Of a stretch of 64,000 nucleotides of DNA, positions 32,809 to 45,985 are shown piece by piece (positions within the stretch are counted from its first letter, which is position 1; every line of letters begins with the position of its first letter). Source of the stretch: PBB1 sp965229345 (GTDB lineage Bacteria; Pseudomonadota; Gammaproteobacteria; Burkholderiales; Burkholderiaceae_C); contig OZ245872.1 in NCBI GenBank assembly GCA_965229345.1, positions 3,410,001 to 3,474,000 on the forward strand. Reading direction: 5' to 3'. Below the pieces are notes generated by a model. The model was not told where the DNA came from, searched no databases, and worked only from the letters and a program-made list of their open reading frames with translations. A program made the translations under genes and the position numbers.

Positions 32809-34287
32809 TCAGGCAGACGGGGCGGCCGCGAGCAGCTGCCGATACAGCTCGGCGTACACGACCGCCGCGCCGTCCCACGAAAAATCCTGCTGCATCGCCC
32901 GGCGCACCACCGGCTTCCAGCGCTCGGGCTGGCGATACAGCGCCAGCGCGCGCCGCGCGGCCCGCGCCAGCGCGTCGGCGGTGGGCTCGTCGAACACGAA
33001 GCCGGTGGCGGTGTCGGCGGCCAGCGCGCTGTCATCGGCATCGACCACGGTGTCGGCCAGTCCACCCACCCGGTGCACCAGCGGCAGGCTGCCGTAGCGC
33101 AGGCCGTAGAGCTGCGTGAGGCCGCAGGGCTCGAAGCGCGAGGGCACGGCCATCACATCGGCTCCGGCAATGATGCGGTGCGCCAGTGTCTCGTCGTAAT
33201 CGAAGCGGGCCACGACCTGCCCCGGCGCTGCCGCGGCGAGTGCCCGGCATGCGGCTTCCAGCTCGGCATCGCCGCTGCCCAGCAGCGCCAGCTGCACGTT
33301 CTCGGCGAGCAGCGAAGGCAGCACCGCCAGCAACAGATCGAGTCCCTTCTGCGAGGTGAGCCGGCTCACCACACCGATCAGCATCGCGCCGGGATCGACA
33401 CGCAGGCCCAGCTGGCGTTGCAGCGCGGTCTTGGCAGCCGCCTTCAGTTCGGGATGCGCGGCATCGAAATGGGCTTCCAGGCGCGGGTCGGCGGTGGAAT
33501 TCCACACCGCGTAGTCGACGCCGTTGAGGATGCCGTGCAACTGCGCCCTGCGCTGCGCGATCACGCCTTCGAGCCCGCAGCCGAACGCCGGTGTCTGGAT
33601 CTCGCGTGCATAGCTCGGGCTGACGGTGGTGATCGCATCGGCGTAGTGCAGGCCCGCCTTGATCATCGAGCCCTCGCCGTGGAACTCCAGGCCATCGCTC
33701 ACGAAACTGGATTCGGGCAGCTGCAGCACGGGCAGCAGCTGCGGCGGAAACAACCCGTGGAACGCCAGGTTGTGGATGGTGAAGACCGTGCGGCAGGTGG
33801 TGTGCGGATGCAGCGCCAGGTAGGCCGGCGCCAGGCCGGCGTGCCAGTCGTGGCCATGCACCAGCTGCGGCCGCCAGGCGGGATCGATGTCACCCAGCGC
33901 CAGGTAGGCCGCCACCCAGCCCAGCAGTCCGAAGCGCTGCGGGTTGTCGGCCCAGCCCTGGCCACGGCTGTCCACATACGGATTGCCCGGCCGGTCGTAC
34001 AGCGACGGCGCATCGATCAGGTACACCGGCACCTCGACGCCGGGCAAGCGGCCCAGCAGCACCTGCACGCTGGCCGCACCGAAGGCCGGCCCGAGCCGGC
34101 ACACCAGTCGCACATTGGTCAAGGGCTGGCGCAGCGCCGGGTAGCCGGGCAGCAGCAGCCGCACGGCCAGACCCAGCCGCGACAGCGCCGACGGCAAGGC
34201 ACCGAGCACGTCGCCCAGCCCACCGGTCTTGACCAGGGGGTAGATCTCAGCGCCGACCTGAAGAATGCGTGGAGGGGATGTGCTCAC
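32809..34287 (-). CDS. glgA: Glycogen synthase
   Basis: 492 residues from the GTG at 34287, which overlaps the glgC stop (GTGA). GT5 landmarks: AEIYPLVKTGGLGDVLGALP at the N-terminus (ADP-glucose binding Lys), HGHDWHAG-like VHGHDWHAGL, VSRLTSQKGLDLLL, and the C-terminal RFEPCGLTQLYGLRYG. It elongates alpha-1,4-glucan with ADP-glucose. Last gene of the glycogen cluster, ending one base from the convergent NDH-2 gene. Confidence 0.96.
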   Translation of the reverse strand: MSTSPPRILQVGAEIYPLVKTGGLGDVLGALPSALSRLGLAVRLLLPGYPALRQPLTNVRLVCRLGPAFGAASVQVLLGRLPGVEVPVYLIDAPSLYDRPGNPYVDSRGQGWADNPQRFGLLGWVAAYLALGDIDPAWRPQLVHGHDWHAGLAPAYLALHPHTTCRTVFTIHNLAFHGLFPPQLLPVLQLPESSFVSDGLEFHGEGSMIKAGLHYADAITTVSPSYAREIQTPAFGCGLEGVIAQRRAQLHGILNGVDYAVWNSTADPRLEAHFDAAHPELKAAAKTALQRQLGLRVDPGAMLIGVVSRLTSQKGLDLLLAVLPSLLAENVQLALLGSGDAELEAACRALAAAAPGQVVARFDYDETLAHRIIAGADVMAVPSRFEPCGLTQLYGLRYGSLPLVHRVGGLADTVVDADDSALAADTATGFVFDEPTADALARAARRALALYRQPERWKPVVRRAMQQDFSWDGAAVVYAELYRQLLAAAPSA

Positions 34288-35558
34288 TCGCCTGCTTGTG
34301 CCAGCCGGTCCAGCATGGTCTGCGTGATCAGGGTGATGCCGCTGTCGGTGCGGCGGAAACGGCGCGCGTCTGCGATCGGGTCCTCGCCCACGACCAGCCC
34401 ATCGGGCAGACGGCAACCCCGGTCCACCACCACGCGGTTGAGCCGCACCTGCCGCCCGACCTCCACATGCGGCAGCAGCACCGACCAGTTCACCGTCGAG
34501 TGCGAATGCACACGGCATTTCGAGAACAGCAACGAGCGGTTCAGCGCGCCCGAGATGATGCAACCGCCAGACACCATCGATTCGATGGCCTCACCGCGGC
34601 GGCCGGGCTCGTTGTGGACGAACTTGGCCGGCGGCAGCTGCTCCTGCCAGGTCCAGATCGGCCAGTCGTTGTCGTAGAGGTTGAGCTGCGGCTTGGTGGC
34701 GGTGAGGTCGATGTTGGCCTCCCAGTAGGCATCGATGGTGCCCACGTCGCGCCAGTAGGGCGACTCATCGCCCTCGCTCATCACGCAGCTCTTGGAGAAC
34801 GGCTGTGCGCAGGCCACACCGTTGCGGACGGCCGCCGGAATGATGTCGCGCCCGAAGTCGTGTGCCGAGTTCGGGTCGGCGATGTCGCGCCGGAGCTCGT
34901 CGTAGAGGTACTGCGCGTTGAACACATACACGCCCATGCTGGCGAGTGCCATGTCGGGCCGGCCTGGCATCGGCGGCGGGTTGGCGGGTTTCTCGATGAA
35001 GTCGGTGATCTGCCCGGCGTTGTCGACCGCCATCACACCGAAGGCGCTGGCTTCGGCCAGCGGCACCTCGATGCAACCCACGGTGCACTCGGCGCCCTTG
35101 GCCACGTGGTAGGCCAGCATGCGGCCGTAGTCCATCTTGTAGATGTGGTCGCCCGCCAGGATCACGATGTACTTCGGGCCGTTGGACTCGATGATGTCGA
35201 TGTTCTGGTACACCGCATCGGCGGTGCCGCGGTACCAGCTTTCATCGTCGAGCCGCTGCTGTGCCGGCAGCAGATCGATGAACTCGTTCATCTCGGCCTT
35301 CATGAAGCCCCAGCCGCGCTGCACATGGCGCAGCAGGCTGTGCGACTTGTACTGCGTGACCACGCCGATGCGGCGCAGGTTGGAGTTCAGGCAGTTCGAC
35401 AGCGAGAAGTCGACGATGCGGAACTTGCCGCCGAAGTACACCGCCGGCTTGGACCGCGTGTCGGTGAGCTCCTTGAGCCGGCTGCCGCGGCCACCGGCCA
35501 GCACCAGTGCCATCGCGCGGCGCGTCAGTTGTGAGCGGTCAAAGACCTGATTCGACAT
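34284..35558 (-). CDS. glgC: Glucose-1-phosphate adenylyltransferase
   Basis: 424 residues. Nucleotide-binding start VLAGGRGSRLKELTDTRSKP, the sugar-phosphate motif VDFSLSNCLNSNLRRIGV and a left-handed beta-helix C-terminus (IISGALNRSLLFSKC...VVVDRGCRLPDG) are all present. It makes ADP-glucose, the committed step of bacterial glycogen synthesis, and is usually allosterically controlled. Overlaps glgA by four bases. ATG 35558 is chosen because the upstream extension lacks family similarity. Confidence 0.96.
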   Translation of the reverse strand: MSNQVFDRSQLTRRAMALVLAGGRGSRLKELTDTRSKPAVYFGGKFRIVDFSLSNCLNSNLRRIGVVTQYKSHSLLRHVQRGWGFMKAEMNEFIDLLPAQQRLDDESWYRGTADAVYQNIDIIESNGPKYIVILAGDHIYKMDYGRMLAYHVAKGAECTVGCIEVPLAEASAFGVMAVDNAGQITDFIEKPANPPPMPGRPDMALASMGVYVFNAQYLYDELRRDIADPNSAHDFGRDIIPAAVRNGVACAQPFSKSCVMSEGDESPYWRDVGTIDAYWEANIDLTATKPQLNLYDNDWPIWTWQEQLPPAKFVHNEPGRRGEAIESMVSGGCIISGALNRSLLFSKCRVHSHSTVNWSVLLPHVEVGRQVRLNRVVVDRGCRLPDGLVVGEDPIADARRFRRTDSGITLITQTMLDRLAQAGE

Positions 35559-35682
35559 GCGAGAGCGCTCCAACGACGACAGAGGTTGTTGTTGTACCCG
35601 ATGGACTGCGCCGCGTGGGGCAGCGTATGCACCCATCGCCGGACAGTCTTGTTGGCCAGCAAGTTGCCGGGGTTTGCATGGC

Positions 35683-37229
35683 TCAGGCGGACCGCGTCGG
35701 CTCGGCGTGGCCGGCAAGCGCGTGCAGGCACCCCATCGGTGCGCGCCCGAAGGCCGCCGAGAGCGCTGCCAATCGGCGTGCCGGCTCGGCACCGACCTGC
35801 TCCCAGCCGAACCGCCAGGCCCAGCAGTCGAGCTGGCCCGGCGTGTTCATGCGGTGCTCGGTGCCGAGACCGAGCACGTCTTGCATCGGGTACACCGCCA
35901 GCTCGGCCACCGAGCCGCATATGGCGCGGATCATGGCCCAGTGGATATCGGTGCCATCGGTGGCCAGGTAGACCTCGGCCAGCCGGCGTTCGTGCGCCGG
36001 TGCGCCGGCATACCAGCCCTGTGCGGTGTCGTTGTCGTGCGTGCCGCTGTAGGCGGCGCAATGCGCCGGGTAGTTGTGCGGCAAAAACGCATGCGTGGCG
36101 TCACCACCGAACGCGAACTGCAGGATCTTCATGCCCGGAAAGCCACAGCCGTCGCGCAGCGCTTCCACGTCGGGGGTGATCACGCCCAGGTCTTCGGCGA
36201 TCACCGGCAGTTCGCCCAAGGCGGCGTGCAGCGCCGCGAACAGCGCCTGGCCGGGGGCCGGCACCCAGCGGCCCTCGATGGCGGTGGCGCAGGCCGCTGG
36301 TATCTCCCAGTACGCCGCGAAGCCGCGGAAGTGGTCGATGCGCACCACGTCGGCGCGCGCCAACTCGTGCCGCATGCGGGCCACCCACCAGGCAAAGCCC
36401 TCCTGCTGCATGGCGGCCCAGTCGTAGAGCGGATTGCCCCAGCGCTGCCCGGTGGCCGAGAAGTAGTCCGGTGGTACGCCCGCCACCACGCGGGGCTCGC
36501 CCTGCGCGTCGAGCAGGAACAGATCGGGCCGCGCCCAGCAGTCGGCCGAATGGTGGGCCACGAAGATCGGCAGGTCGCCGACCAGCTGCACATCGCGCTC
36601 GTTGGCGTAGCGCTTGAGCGCGCGCCACTGCGTGAAGAAGCACCACTGCACGAAGCACCAGAAGCCGATCTCGTCCTGCCAGCGCACGCGCGCTGCGGCC
36701 AGCGCCGCCGAGTCGCGCCGCGCACATCCCGGCTCCCAGCCGGTCCAGCACCCGATTTGTTGTGTCTGGTGATGCCCGTCGAGCGCCATGAAGAGCGCGT
36801 AGTCGTCGAGCCAGCCCGCCTCGGCCGCACAGAACGCGGCCAGGGCATCGCGGTCTTCCGGGCGGGCGCGTTGCGCAAAGCCACTCGCCGCCTCGCGCAG
36901 CCGCGCCATGCGCCACGGCACGGTGCGTTCGAACTCGACCTGCCCGCGTGACAGGCCGTGGCCGGTGGCCGCGGCGGCCGCGTCGAGCCAGCCCTTGTCG
37001 ATCAGCGGCTCGAGCGCCACCAGCAGCGGCGAGCCGGCAAAGGCAGACACGCTGGCGTAGGGCGAGTTGCCCGGCCCGATCGGTGTCAGCGGCAGCACCT
37101 GCCACGCGCGCTGACCCGCGGTCACGAGCCAGTCGACGAAGTGATACGACGCAGGCCCGAGGTCGCCGCTGCCGTGCGGGCCAGGCAGCGAGGTCGGGTG
37201 CAGCAGGATGCCGGATCGGCGTGGGGAGA

Positions 37230-37233
<4 letters not shown>
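35683..37233 (-). CDS. malQ: 4-alpha-glucanotransferase (amylomaltase)
   Basis: 516 residues, GH77. It opens MISPRRSGILLHPTSLPGPHG, followed by WQVLPLTPIGPGNSPYAS. The catalytic nucleophile Asp is in VRIDHFRGF and the acid Glu in IAEDLG. It rearranges alpha-1,4-glucans and works with phosphorylase and debranching enzyme in glycogen turnover. ATGA overlap with glgX. A gap of 124 bp separates it from glgC, which may hold a second promoter for glgCA. Confidence 0.95.
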
Positions 37234-39310
<2,077 letters not shown>

Positions 39311-39314
<4 letters not shown>

Positions 39315-41476
39315 GCGAGCTCGAAGACCACCAGGGCCAGCGGCGGCAAGTTCAGTGACAACGCCTGGCTGCGGCCATGCGCTCCGGGGGCCTGGGTCGC
39401 CAGCGGCGCCGGGCCGTTGCCGACGTTGCTGCCGCCGTAGAAACTGGAATCGCTGTTGAACACCTCGCGCCAGGGCCCGGCCTGCGGCACGCCCACGCGA
39501 TGCGCGCGGCGCGGCACCGGGGTGCAGTTGCACACCACGAGCAGCATCCGGCCTTCATCGTCCTGGCGCAGGAAAGCGAGCGTGGAGCCATCGGCATCGT
39601 CGGCGTCGATCCATTGGAAGCCGCGGGCATCGTGGTCACGGCGGTGCAGTGCCGGGTGCGTCGTGTACAGGCGATTGAGGTCGCGCACCAACGTCTGCAC
39701 GCCGCGGTGCTCGGGCACACCGAGCAGTTGCCAGTCGAGCGCGTGGTCGTGGTTCCACTCGCGCGCCTGCGCGAACTCGCAGCCCATGAACAGGAGCTTC
39801 TTGCCGGGGTGCATCCACATGTAGGCCAGCAGCAGGCGCACATTGGCGAACTGCTGCCAGCGGTCACCCGGCATCTTGCCGAGCAGCGAACCCTTGCCGT
39901 GCACCACCTCGTCGTGCGAGATCGGCAGCACGAAGTTCTCGTCGAAGGCGTACAGCAGGCTGAAGGTCAGCTGCCGGTGGTGCCAGCGCCGGTGCACCGG
40001 CTCCTTGCTGAAGTACAGCAGCGTGTCGTGCATCCAGCCCAGGTTCCACTTGTAGTGAAAACCGAGACCCCCGCTGGAGGTGGGCCGCGACACACCGGGC
40101 CAGGCGGTCGACTCCTCGGCGATCGTGACGCTGGCCGGCACCTCGGCACCGACCACCTCGTTCATGCGCCGCACAAAGGCGATCGCCTCCAGGTTCTCGC
40201 GGCCCCCGAACGCGTTGGGCACCCATTCGCCCGCATTGCGGCTGTAGTCGCGGTACAGCATCGAGGCCACGGCATCGACCCGCAGACCGTCCACGCCCCA
40301 CTGCTGCAGCCAGTACAGCGCATTGCCGACCAGGAAGTTGCGCACCTCGTGACGGCCGAAGTTGTAGATCAGCGTGTTCCAGTCGTTGTGGAAGCCTTCG
40401 CGCGGATCGGCGTATTCGTACAGCGCGGTGCCGTCGAACTGCGCCAGCCCGTGTGCATCGGTCGGGAAATGCGCCGGCACCCAATCGACGATCACGCCCA
40501 GGCCCTGTAGGTGACAGGCATCGAGGAACCGAGCAAAGCCCGCTGGGTCACCAAAGCGCGAGGTCGGGGCATACAGGCCGATCACCTGGTAGCCCCAGGA
40601 GCCGTCGAAGGGGTGCTCGGCCACCGGCAGCAGTTCAAGGTGGGTGAAGCCGAGGTCGGCCGCATACGCAGGCAGCTGCGCGGCCAGCGCGTCCCAGTCG
40701 AGAAAGCCGCCATCGGCCGCGCGCCGCCACGAGCCCAGGTGCACCTCGTAGATCGCCATCGGCGCGTCGTGCCGATTGGCCTGGGCGCGGCTGATCGGCA
40801 GAGGGCGTGCCGCGGGCGCGGCGACGACGCTGGCCGTCGACGGTCTGTGCTCCATCGCGAACGCATACGGGTCGGCCTTCTGCGGCAGCACGCGGCCGTC
40901 GCGCGAGCGGACCTCGTACTTGTAGCGCTCGCCCGCGCCCACCGCCGGCAGGAAGATTTCCCACACGCCTGCGCCGTGGTGCACACGCATCGGATGGCGC
41001 CGACCCTCCCAGGCATTGAAATCGCCGACCACGCTGACGCGGCTCGCGTTGGGCGCCCACACGGCGAAGCGGGTGCCCGCCACACCGCCCAGCGACAGGG
41101 GATGCGCACCCAGCACCTGCCAGGGTCGCCGATGCGAGCCCTCGCCCAGGAAGTAGATGTCCTGCGCGCTGATCGCCGAGCCGCAGGCATAGGGGTCGGC
41201 CGCGTCGCTCACCACCCCGTTCTGCCATTGCACGCGCAGGCGGTAGGTCGGGCAGGTGGCGCCGACGGGCGCCTCGAAAAACACACCAGGCACGCGCGCG
41301 TCCAGCGTCGCGAGGGTGTGCCCGGTGGCCGCATCGATCACCTCGACCCGCTCGGCACCGGGCAGCAAGGCCCGCAGCCACACGTGGCCCTGGCCGTCCG
41401 GGTGCGGTCCGAGCACGGCGAACGGGTCGCCGTGGCGACCTTCGATCAAGGCGTCGAGCTCAGCCTCGGGAATCAT
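39311..41476 (-). CDS. glgB: 1,4-alpha-glucan branching enzyme
   Basis: 721 residues, the common long form with two N-terminal CBM48-like domains (about 1-100 and 115-215). GH13 catalytic region: DWVPAHFPTD, GVDGLRVDAVASMLYRDYSR with the nucleophile Asp, IAEESTAWPGVSRP with the acid Glu, and LPISHDEVVHGKGSLLGKM. It introduces alpha-1,6 branches into glycogen. It lies between glgP and glgX with short spacing and a four-base overlap. Confidence 0.97.
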
Positions 41477-41497
41477 CAGGACGGGGGCACTCCGTGG

Positions 41498-43969
41498 TCA
41501 GGTGGCTCGGTGCACCGGCACATTCCAGATCATCCTCGCATAGTCGCGGATGGTGCGGTCCGACGAGAACGCGCCCATGCCGGCGATGTTGCGGATGGCC
41601 TTGTCGGCCCAGGCGTCGGGCGTCGCATACAGCGCATCGGCACGCCGCTGCTCGGCCACGTAGGCGGCGAAGTCGGCCAGCAGCAGGTAGGAGTCGCGGT
41701 GCAGCAGTGAATCGACCAGCTCGCGGTAGCGGCCGCGCTCGCCGGGCGAGAAATCGCCCGCGGCGATGGCATCGAGCACCGCTTTCAGCTGTGCGTTGTC
41801 CTCGTAATGCAGCCGCGGGTTGTAGCCGAGCGCACGCACCTCTTTGACCTGCTCGGCCTTCAGGCCGAAGATGAAGAAGTGCTCGGGACCGACCGCCTGC
41901 GCCATCTCGATGTTGGCGCCGTCCCAGGTGCCGATGGTCAGCGCGCCGTTCAGCGCGAACTTCATGTTGCCGGTGCCCGAGGCCTCGGTGCCCGCGGTAG
42001 ACAGCTGCTCGGAGAGGTCGGCCGCCGGGATGATGGTCTCGGCCAGCGACACACCATAGTTGGGCAGGTAGACCACCTTCAAGCGGTCGCGCACGCGTGG
42101 GTCGCTGTTGACGGTGCGTGCGATGTCGTGGATCAGCCGGATGATGGTCTTGGCGGTCACGTAGGCCGAGGCCGCCTTGCCGGCGAAGATCACCGTGCGC
42201 GGTTGCCAGTCGGCATTCGGTGCCGCCACGATGGCCTGGTAGCGCGCCACCACGTGCAGCGCATTGAGCAGTTGCCGCTTGTACTCGTGGATGCGCTTGA
42301 TCTGCACGTCGAACAGGCTGGCCGGGTCGATGGTGATGCCGAGGTCGCGCCGCACCAGCAGCGCCAGCCGCTCCTTGTTGGCGCGCTTGGCGACCTGCAC
42401 CGCGCTGCGCAGACCGGCGTCACCGGCCAGCGGCACCAGCTGCGCGAGCTGCTCGAGGTGGGTGCGCCACTGCGTGCCGAGCTGCGCATCGAGCGTGGCC
42501 GACAAGGCCGGGTTGGCCTGCGACAGCCAGCGGCGTGGCGTGACGCCATTGGTGACATTGCAGAAGCGGTCGGGGAACACCCGCGCGTAGTCGGCAAAGA
42601 TGGTCTCGACCATCAGGTCCGAATGCAAGCGCGACACGCCGTTGACGCGGTGGCTGGCCACGATGGAGAGTGCGGCCATCTTCACGCGACGCTCGCCGTT
42701 CTCGTCGATCACCGAGGCGTGCCGCACCAGTGCCTCGTCGCCAGGAAAGTGCCGCCGCAGGTATTGCAGAAAGCGGTCGTTGACCTCGTAGATGATTTCC
42801 AGATGCCGCGGCAACCAGTGCTCGAGCATCGGCACCGGCCAGGTCTCGAGCGCCTCGGGCATCAGGGTGTGGTTGGTGTAGCTCATCACCTTCTGGCACT
42901 GCACCATCGCCGCGTCCCAGCTCATGCCGTGCAGGTCGATCAGGATGCGCAGCAGCTCGGGCACCGCCAGCGCCGGGTGGGTGTCGTTCAGGTGAATCGA
43001 CACCTTGTCGCCCAGGCTGTCCAGGCGCCCGTAGTCGGCCAGGTGGCGCGCCACGATGTCCTGCACCGAGGCGCTGACCAGGAAGTACTCCTGCTTGAGC
43101 CGCAGCTCGCGCCCGGCGTGGGTCGAGTCGTCGGGGTACAGCACCCAGTTGATCACCTCGGCCGAGAACTTGGCACCGCCAGCGGCACCGAAATCGCCGC
43201 GCGAGAAGGCCGCGAAATCGATCGGCCGCGACGGATTGGCCTGCCACTGGCGCAGCACCGAGACCCGCTCGGTGGCGTGGCCTGGCACGATGAAGTCGTA
43301 CGCGTCGGCGAACAGCTGCTCGGCCGGCAGCCAGCGGCGCCCGGCACCATCGGTGACGACACGACCGCCCAGGCCCACGGGGTAACGGATCTCCGGGCGT
43401 TCCAGCTCCCACGGGTTGCCGTGGCGCAGCCAGTCGTCGGGCTCCTCGACCTGCTGGCCGTCGTGGATGCGCTGCGCGAACATGCCGTAGCGGTAGCGCA
43501 GGCCGTAGCCGAACGACGGCACACCCAGCGTGGCCAGCGAATCCAGGAAGCAGGCGGCCAAGCGGCCCAGACCGCCGTTGCCGAGTGCCGCATCGGGCTC
43601 GACCTCGAGGATGTCACCGGGCTCCTTGCCCGCCGCGCGGGCTGCCGCCTCGAACTCGCCATGCAGACCCAGCGACGCCAGCGCGTTGCCGAGGGCGCGG
43701 CCCATCAGGAATTCCATCGACAGGTAATGCACCCGCTTGGCCTCGCTGCGGCGATCGTCGCGCAGGCTGCGGGTCATGCGCTCGGCCAGCTGGGCCCGGC
43801 TGGCATGGGCCGCCGCGCGCATCCACATGTAGGGCGAGGCGTGGCCGGGGGTCATGCCCGATTCGCGCTCGACACGGGCCGGCAGTGCGTCGGGAGCGGG
43901 GGCCGAACCGGGTGGAGCGATGGGCGAGGCGTGTGCCTCCCCGGCGTCGTGCGCGGGTCGCGTGGTCAT
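41498..43969 (-). CDS. glgP: Glycogen/starch/alpha-glucan phosphorylase
   Basis: 823 residues from the ATG at 43969. A frame 23 codons longer exists but its product is unlike phosphorylases. Landmarks: RVHYLSMEFLMGRALGNAL, ALGNGGLGRLAACFLDS, IHLNDTHPALAVPEL, and the PLP/phosphate region EASGTGNMKFALNGALTIG. It releases glucose-1-phosphate from glycogen. First gene of the cluster; the promoter should lie in 43970-44271. Confidence 0.97.
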   Translation of the reverse strand: MTTRPAHDAGEAHASPIAPPGSAPAPDALPARVERESGMTPGHASPYMWMRAAAHASRAQLAERMTRSLRDDRRSEAKRVHYLSMEFLMGRALGNALASLGLHGEFEAAARAAGKEPGDILEVEPDAALGNGGLGRLAACFLDSLATLGVPSFGYGLRYRYGMFAQRIHDGQQVEEPDDWLRHGNPWELERPEIRYPVGLGGRVVTDGAGRRWLPAEQLFADAYDFIVPGHATERVSVLRQWQANPSRPIDFAAFSRGDFGAAGGAKFSAEVINWVLYPDDSTHAGRELRLKQEYFLVSASVQDIVARHLADYGRLDSLGDKVSIHLNDTHPALAVPELLRILIDLHGMSWDAAMVQCQKVMSYTNHTLMPEALETWPVPMLEHWLPRHLEIIYEVNDRFLQYLRRHFPGDEALVRHASVIDENGERRVKMAALSIVASHRVNGVSRLHSDLMVETIFADYARVFPDRFCNVTNGVTPRRWLSQANPALSATLDAQLGTQWRTHLEQLAQLVPLAGDAGLRSAVQVAKRANKERLALLVRRDLGITIDPASLFDVQIKRIHEYKRQLLNALHVVARYQAIVAAPNADWQPRTVIFAGKAASAYVTAKTIIRLIHDIARTVNSDPRVRDRLKVVYLPNYGVSLAETIIPAADLSEQLSTAGTEASGTGNMKFALNGALTIGTWDGANIEMAQAVGPEHFFIFGLKAEQVKEVRALGYNPRLHYEDNAQLKAVLDAIAAGDFSPGERGRYRELVDSLLHRDSYLLLADFAAYVAEQRRADALYATPDAWADKAIRNIAGMGAFSSDRTIRDYARMIWNVPVHRAT

Positions 43970-44271
43970 GCAGTCGTCCTTGAATCTCGAAAGGTTCGGG
44001 TGGCGAGCGCGGCCTCGCGCCGCCCGTGAACCCATCATGCAGGTAGCGTGCCTGCGCGCCGATCCGCGGGAAGCTTAACCGACCGATGCGACGCGTCGAC
44101 CCCGCGACAGCCGCCTGCAGCTACCACAGGTCCAGTCCCAAACGCGCCGCGAATGGGCGTGAATGCCCCGATAGCCGCGACCCATTTCGCTGACCAGAAT
44201 CCGCGCCACCCAGCAGTTGGTACGGATAGCGCAAGAACAACCATCAACCACAACAAAACGGAGACTGCGAC

Positions 44272-44763
44272 ATGGCCCTCAAGAACGTTCCCCTCTCGAT
44301 CAGCGTCGGCATCCTGGCCACCCTGTGGACCTACCTCTCCATCAAGATGAGCCTGCCGACCTGGTCGTCGTTCGTGAGCTGGGCGTTCTTCTTCGTGGCC
44401 GGCGCGGACACCAAGGCTTTCATCAAGGCCGGCGCCCCGATCCTGGCGGGCGTGGTGTTCGGCTACCTGACGCTCTTCGGGCTGAAGGTCGGCTCGGGCG
44501 GAACACCGGTCATCGCGATTTCGCTGGCCGTCGGCTTGGCAGCGTTGCTGCTGGTGATCATGATGGGCTGGGAACTGTTTGCGCTGACGCCGGCGGCCTT
44601 CGGCGCGTTCGCGGTCTTCTTCGCCTACGTCTTCGGCAAGCCGGCCGTTGACGACATCTACAGCCTGACCAATGTGGGGATCGTCATCCTGACGCAGGGC
44701 ATCGGCCTGCTGCTGGGTTATCTGTCGGTGTTTCTTCCGACGATGTTCGCAAAGAAGAGCTGA
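44272..44763 (+). CDS. DUF1097 family membrane protein
   Basis: 163 residues with five predicted transmembrane helices. The opening SISVGILATLWTYLSIKMSLPTW (here given in family terms) and the late segment NVGIVILTQGIGLLLGYLS fit DUF1097 proteins. Function unknown. GGAG precedes the ATG. The 232 bp gap upstream, shared with the divergent glgP gene, should carry both promoters, but I could not pick out a convincing one. Confidence 0.8.
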   Translation: MALKNVPLSISVGILATLWTYLSIKMSLPTWSSFVSWAFFFVAGADTKAFIKAGAPILAGVVFGYLTLFGLKVGSGGTPVIAISLAVGLAALLLVIMMGWELFALTPAAFGAFAVFFAYVFGKPAVDDIYSLTNVGIVILTQGIGLLLGYLSVFLPTMFAKKS

Positions 44764-44859
44764 GCCGCAGCCTGCGGCCCACGCCGCCTGAACACACAGT
44801 GCCCGGATGGCCATTGGTTTTGGAGACACGCAGACTCCAGCGCTGCGTATCATCCAGCC

Positions 44860-45204
44860 ATGGCCCGCCTGCTCATCGTGCTCATGATCGTCTTGCTGCC
44901 GCTGCGCGTCTGGGCGGGCGACCTGATGAGCGTCGATGCCGCCATGCGCAACGTGTCGCCGCACACTGCAGATGCGATGCAGACCCATTGCCCGATGCAC
45001 GCCGAGGCGAAGGCGGATCCCTCGTCTCAGGCTCCTTCGGGCACGCACGGATGCAACGCCTGCGGCCTGTGCATCCCGATGGCGGAGCCGGTGGCCCTGC
45101 GCCTTGCCGTCGTCGGGTTCGCGGCGCATGCCACGCCGGTGATGGACGAAGTCGTGTTCATCAGCGCCACGCCATTGCCGACCGTTCGGCCACCCATTTG
45201 CTGA
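44860..45204 (+). CDS. Small secreted cysteine-rich protein (DUF2946/CopL-like)
   Basis: 114 residues with a signal peptide (about 1-19, cleaved after VWA). The mature part carries CPMHAEAK and CNACGLCIPM, clusters of Cys, His and Met that suggest soft-metal binding. Small proteins of this look often precede copper or mercury genes, and a MerP-like and MerT-like pair follow within 1 kb. Exact family uncertain. Confidence 0.65.
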   Translation: MARLLIVLMIVLLPLRVWAGDLMSVDAAMRNVSPHTADAMQTHCPMHAEAKADPSSQAPSGTHGCNACGLCIPMAEPVALRLAVVGFAAHATPVMDEVVFISATPLPTVRPPIC

Positions 45205-45335
45205 TCTCCAGGCCTCCATCCGTCCGCCGTTGACGGCGATGACTTGACCTGTGGCCCGCTTCGGGCCACCGCGGGAGATTTGATGCAACTCATTTGTTTG
45301 GCCGCAGGGTGGACCTGCGCCGCCGGGATTTCCTC

Positions 45336-45974
45336 ATGAAGCGGCTCCTGGTTGGAACCGCCCTCGTGTGGAGCATCGGCGTGGCGAGCGCAGCACCGAT
45401 GGGCTTCAAGGGCAGCGTGATGGCCATGGGAGACTTCAGCCAGAACTGGCGAGAGACCTGGGTCAATTACGCGTTGACTGCGCGCGATGCGGTCGGTGTC
45501 GGCGGCGTCGATCTGCGCTCCGACGATCGGCGCAAGACGCGCACGCTGGTGGAGTTCAACTACACCCGCTTGTTGAAGCGCTGGAATCTCCAGGATGCAC
45601 AGGCCAATGTCTGGCTCTTTGCTGGCGCCGGTGAGATACGGGGCAACGACTTTCGGGGATCCCGGTGGGTCTACACGCCAGGCTTCCAGGTCGACTTCGA
45701 GACCACACGCGTGTATCTCGCCGCCACGGCACGCATGTACCGCGCTAACGGGGTGAATCACGACGTCGCCTCGGTTCGCGCCGGCTTCTCGTTCTACGAG
45801 GTCGACTACGACCAGATCCAGCCCTGGCTGGTGCTCGAAGCCCGGCGCATGCGGGGCCTGTCGGACAAGACCGAGATCACACCGATGCTGCGCCTCATCC
45901 ACAACCGCTACTTCGTCGAGCTGGGGGTCAACAACTCCCGCCAGGCTCGTGCGAATTTCATGTACGTCTTTTGA
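45336..45974 (+). CDS. Periplasmic or outer-membrane protein of unknown function
   Basis: 212 residues from the ATG at 45336. A signal peptide (about 1-21, ending ASA) is followed by alternating beta-strand segments ending in aromatic residues, with a final FMYVF that resembles the C-terminal Phe signal of outer-membrane barrels. Eight or so strands would make a small barrel. It lies between two metal-related genes, 11 bp before the MerP-like gene, so it may help metal passage (inference). Confidence 0.68.
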   Translation: MKRLLVGTALVWSIGVASAAPMGFKGSVMAMGDFSQNWRETWVNYALTARDAVGVGGVDLRSDDRRKTRTLVEFNYTRLLKRWNLQDAQANVWLFAGAGEIRGNDFRGSRWVYTPGFQVDFETTRVYLAATARMYRANGVNHDVASVRAGFSFYEVDYDQIQPWLVLEARRMRGLSDKTEITPMLRLIHNRYFVELGVNNSRQARANFMYVF

Positions 45975-45985
45975 AGGAACTTCCC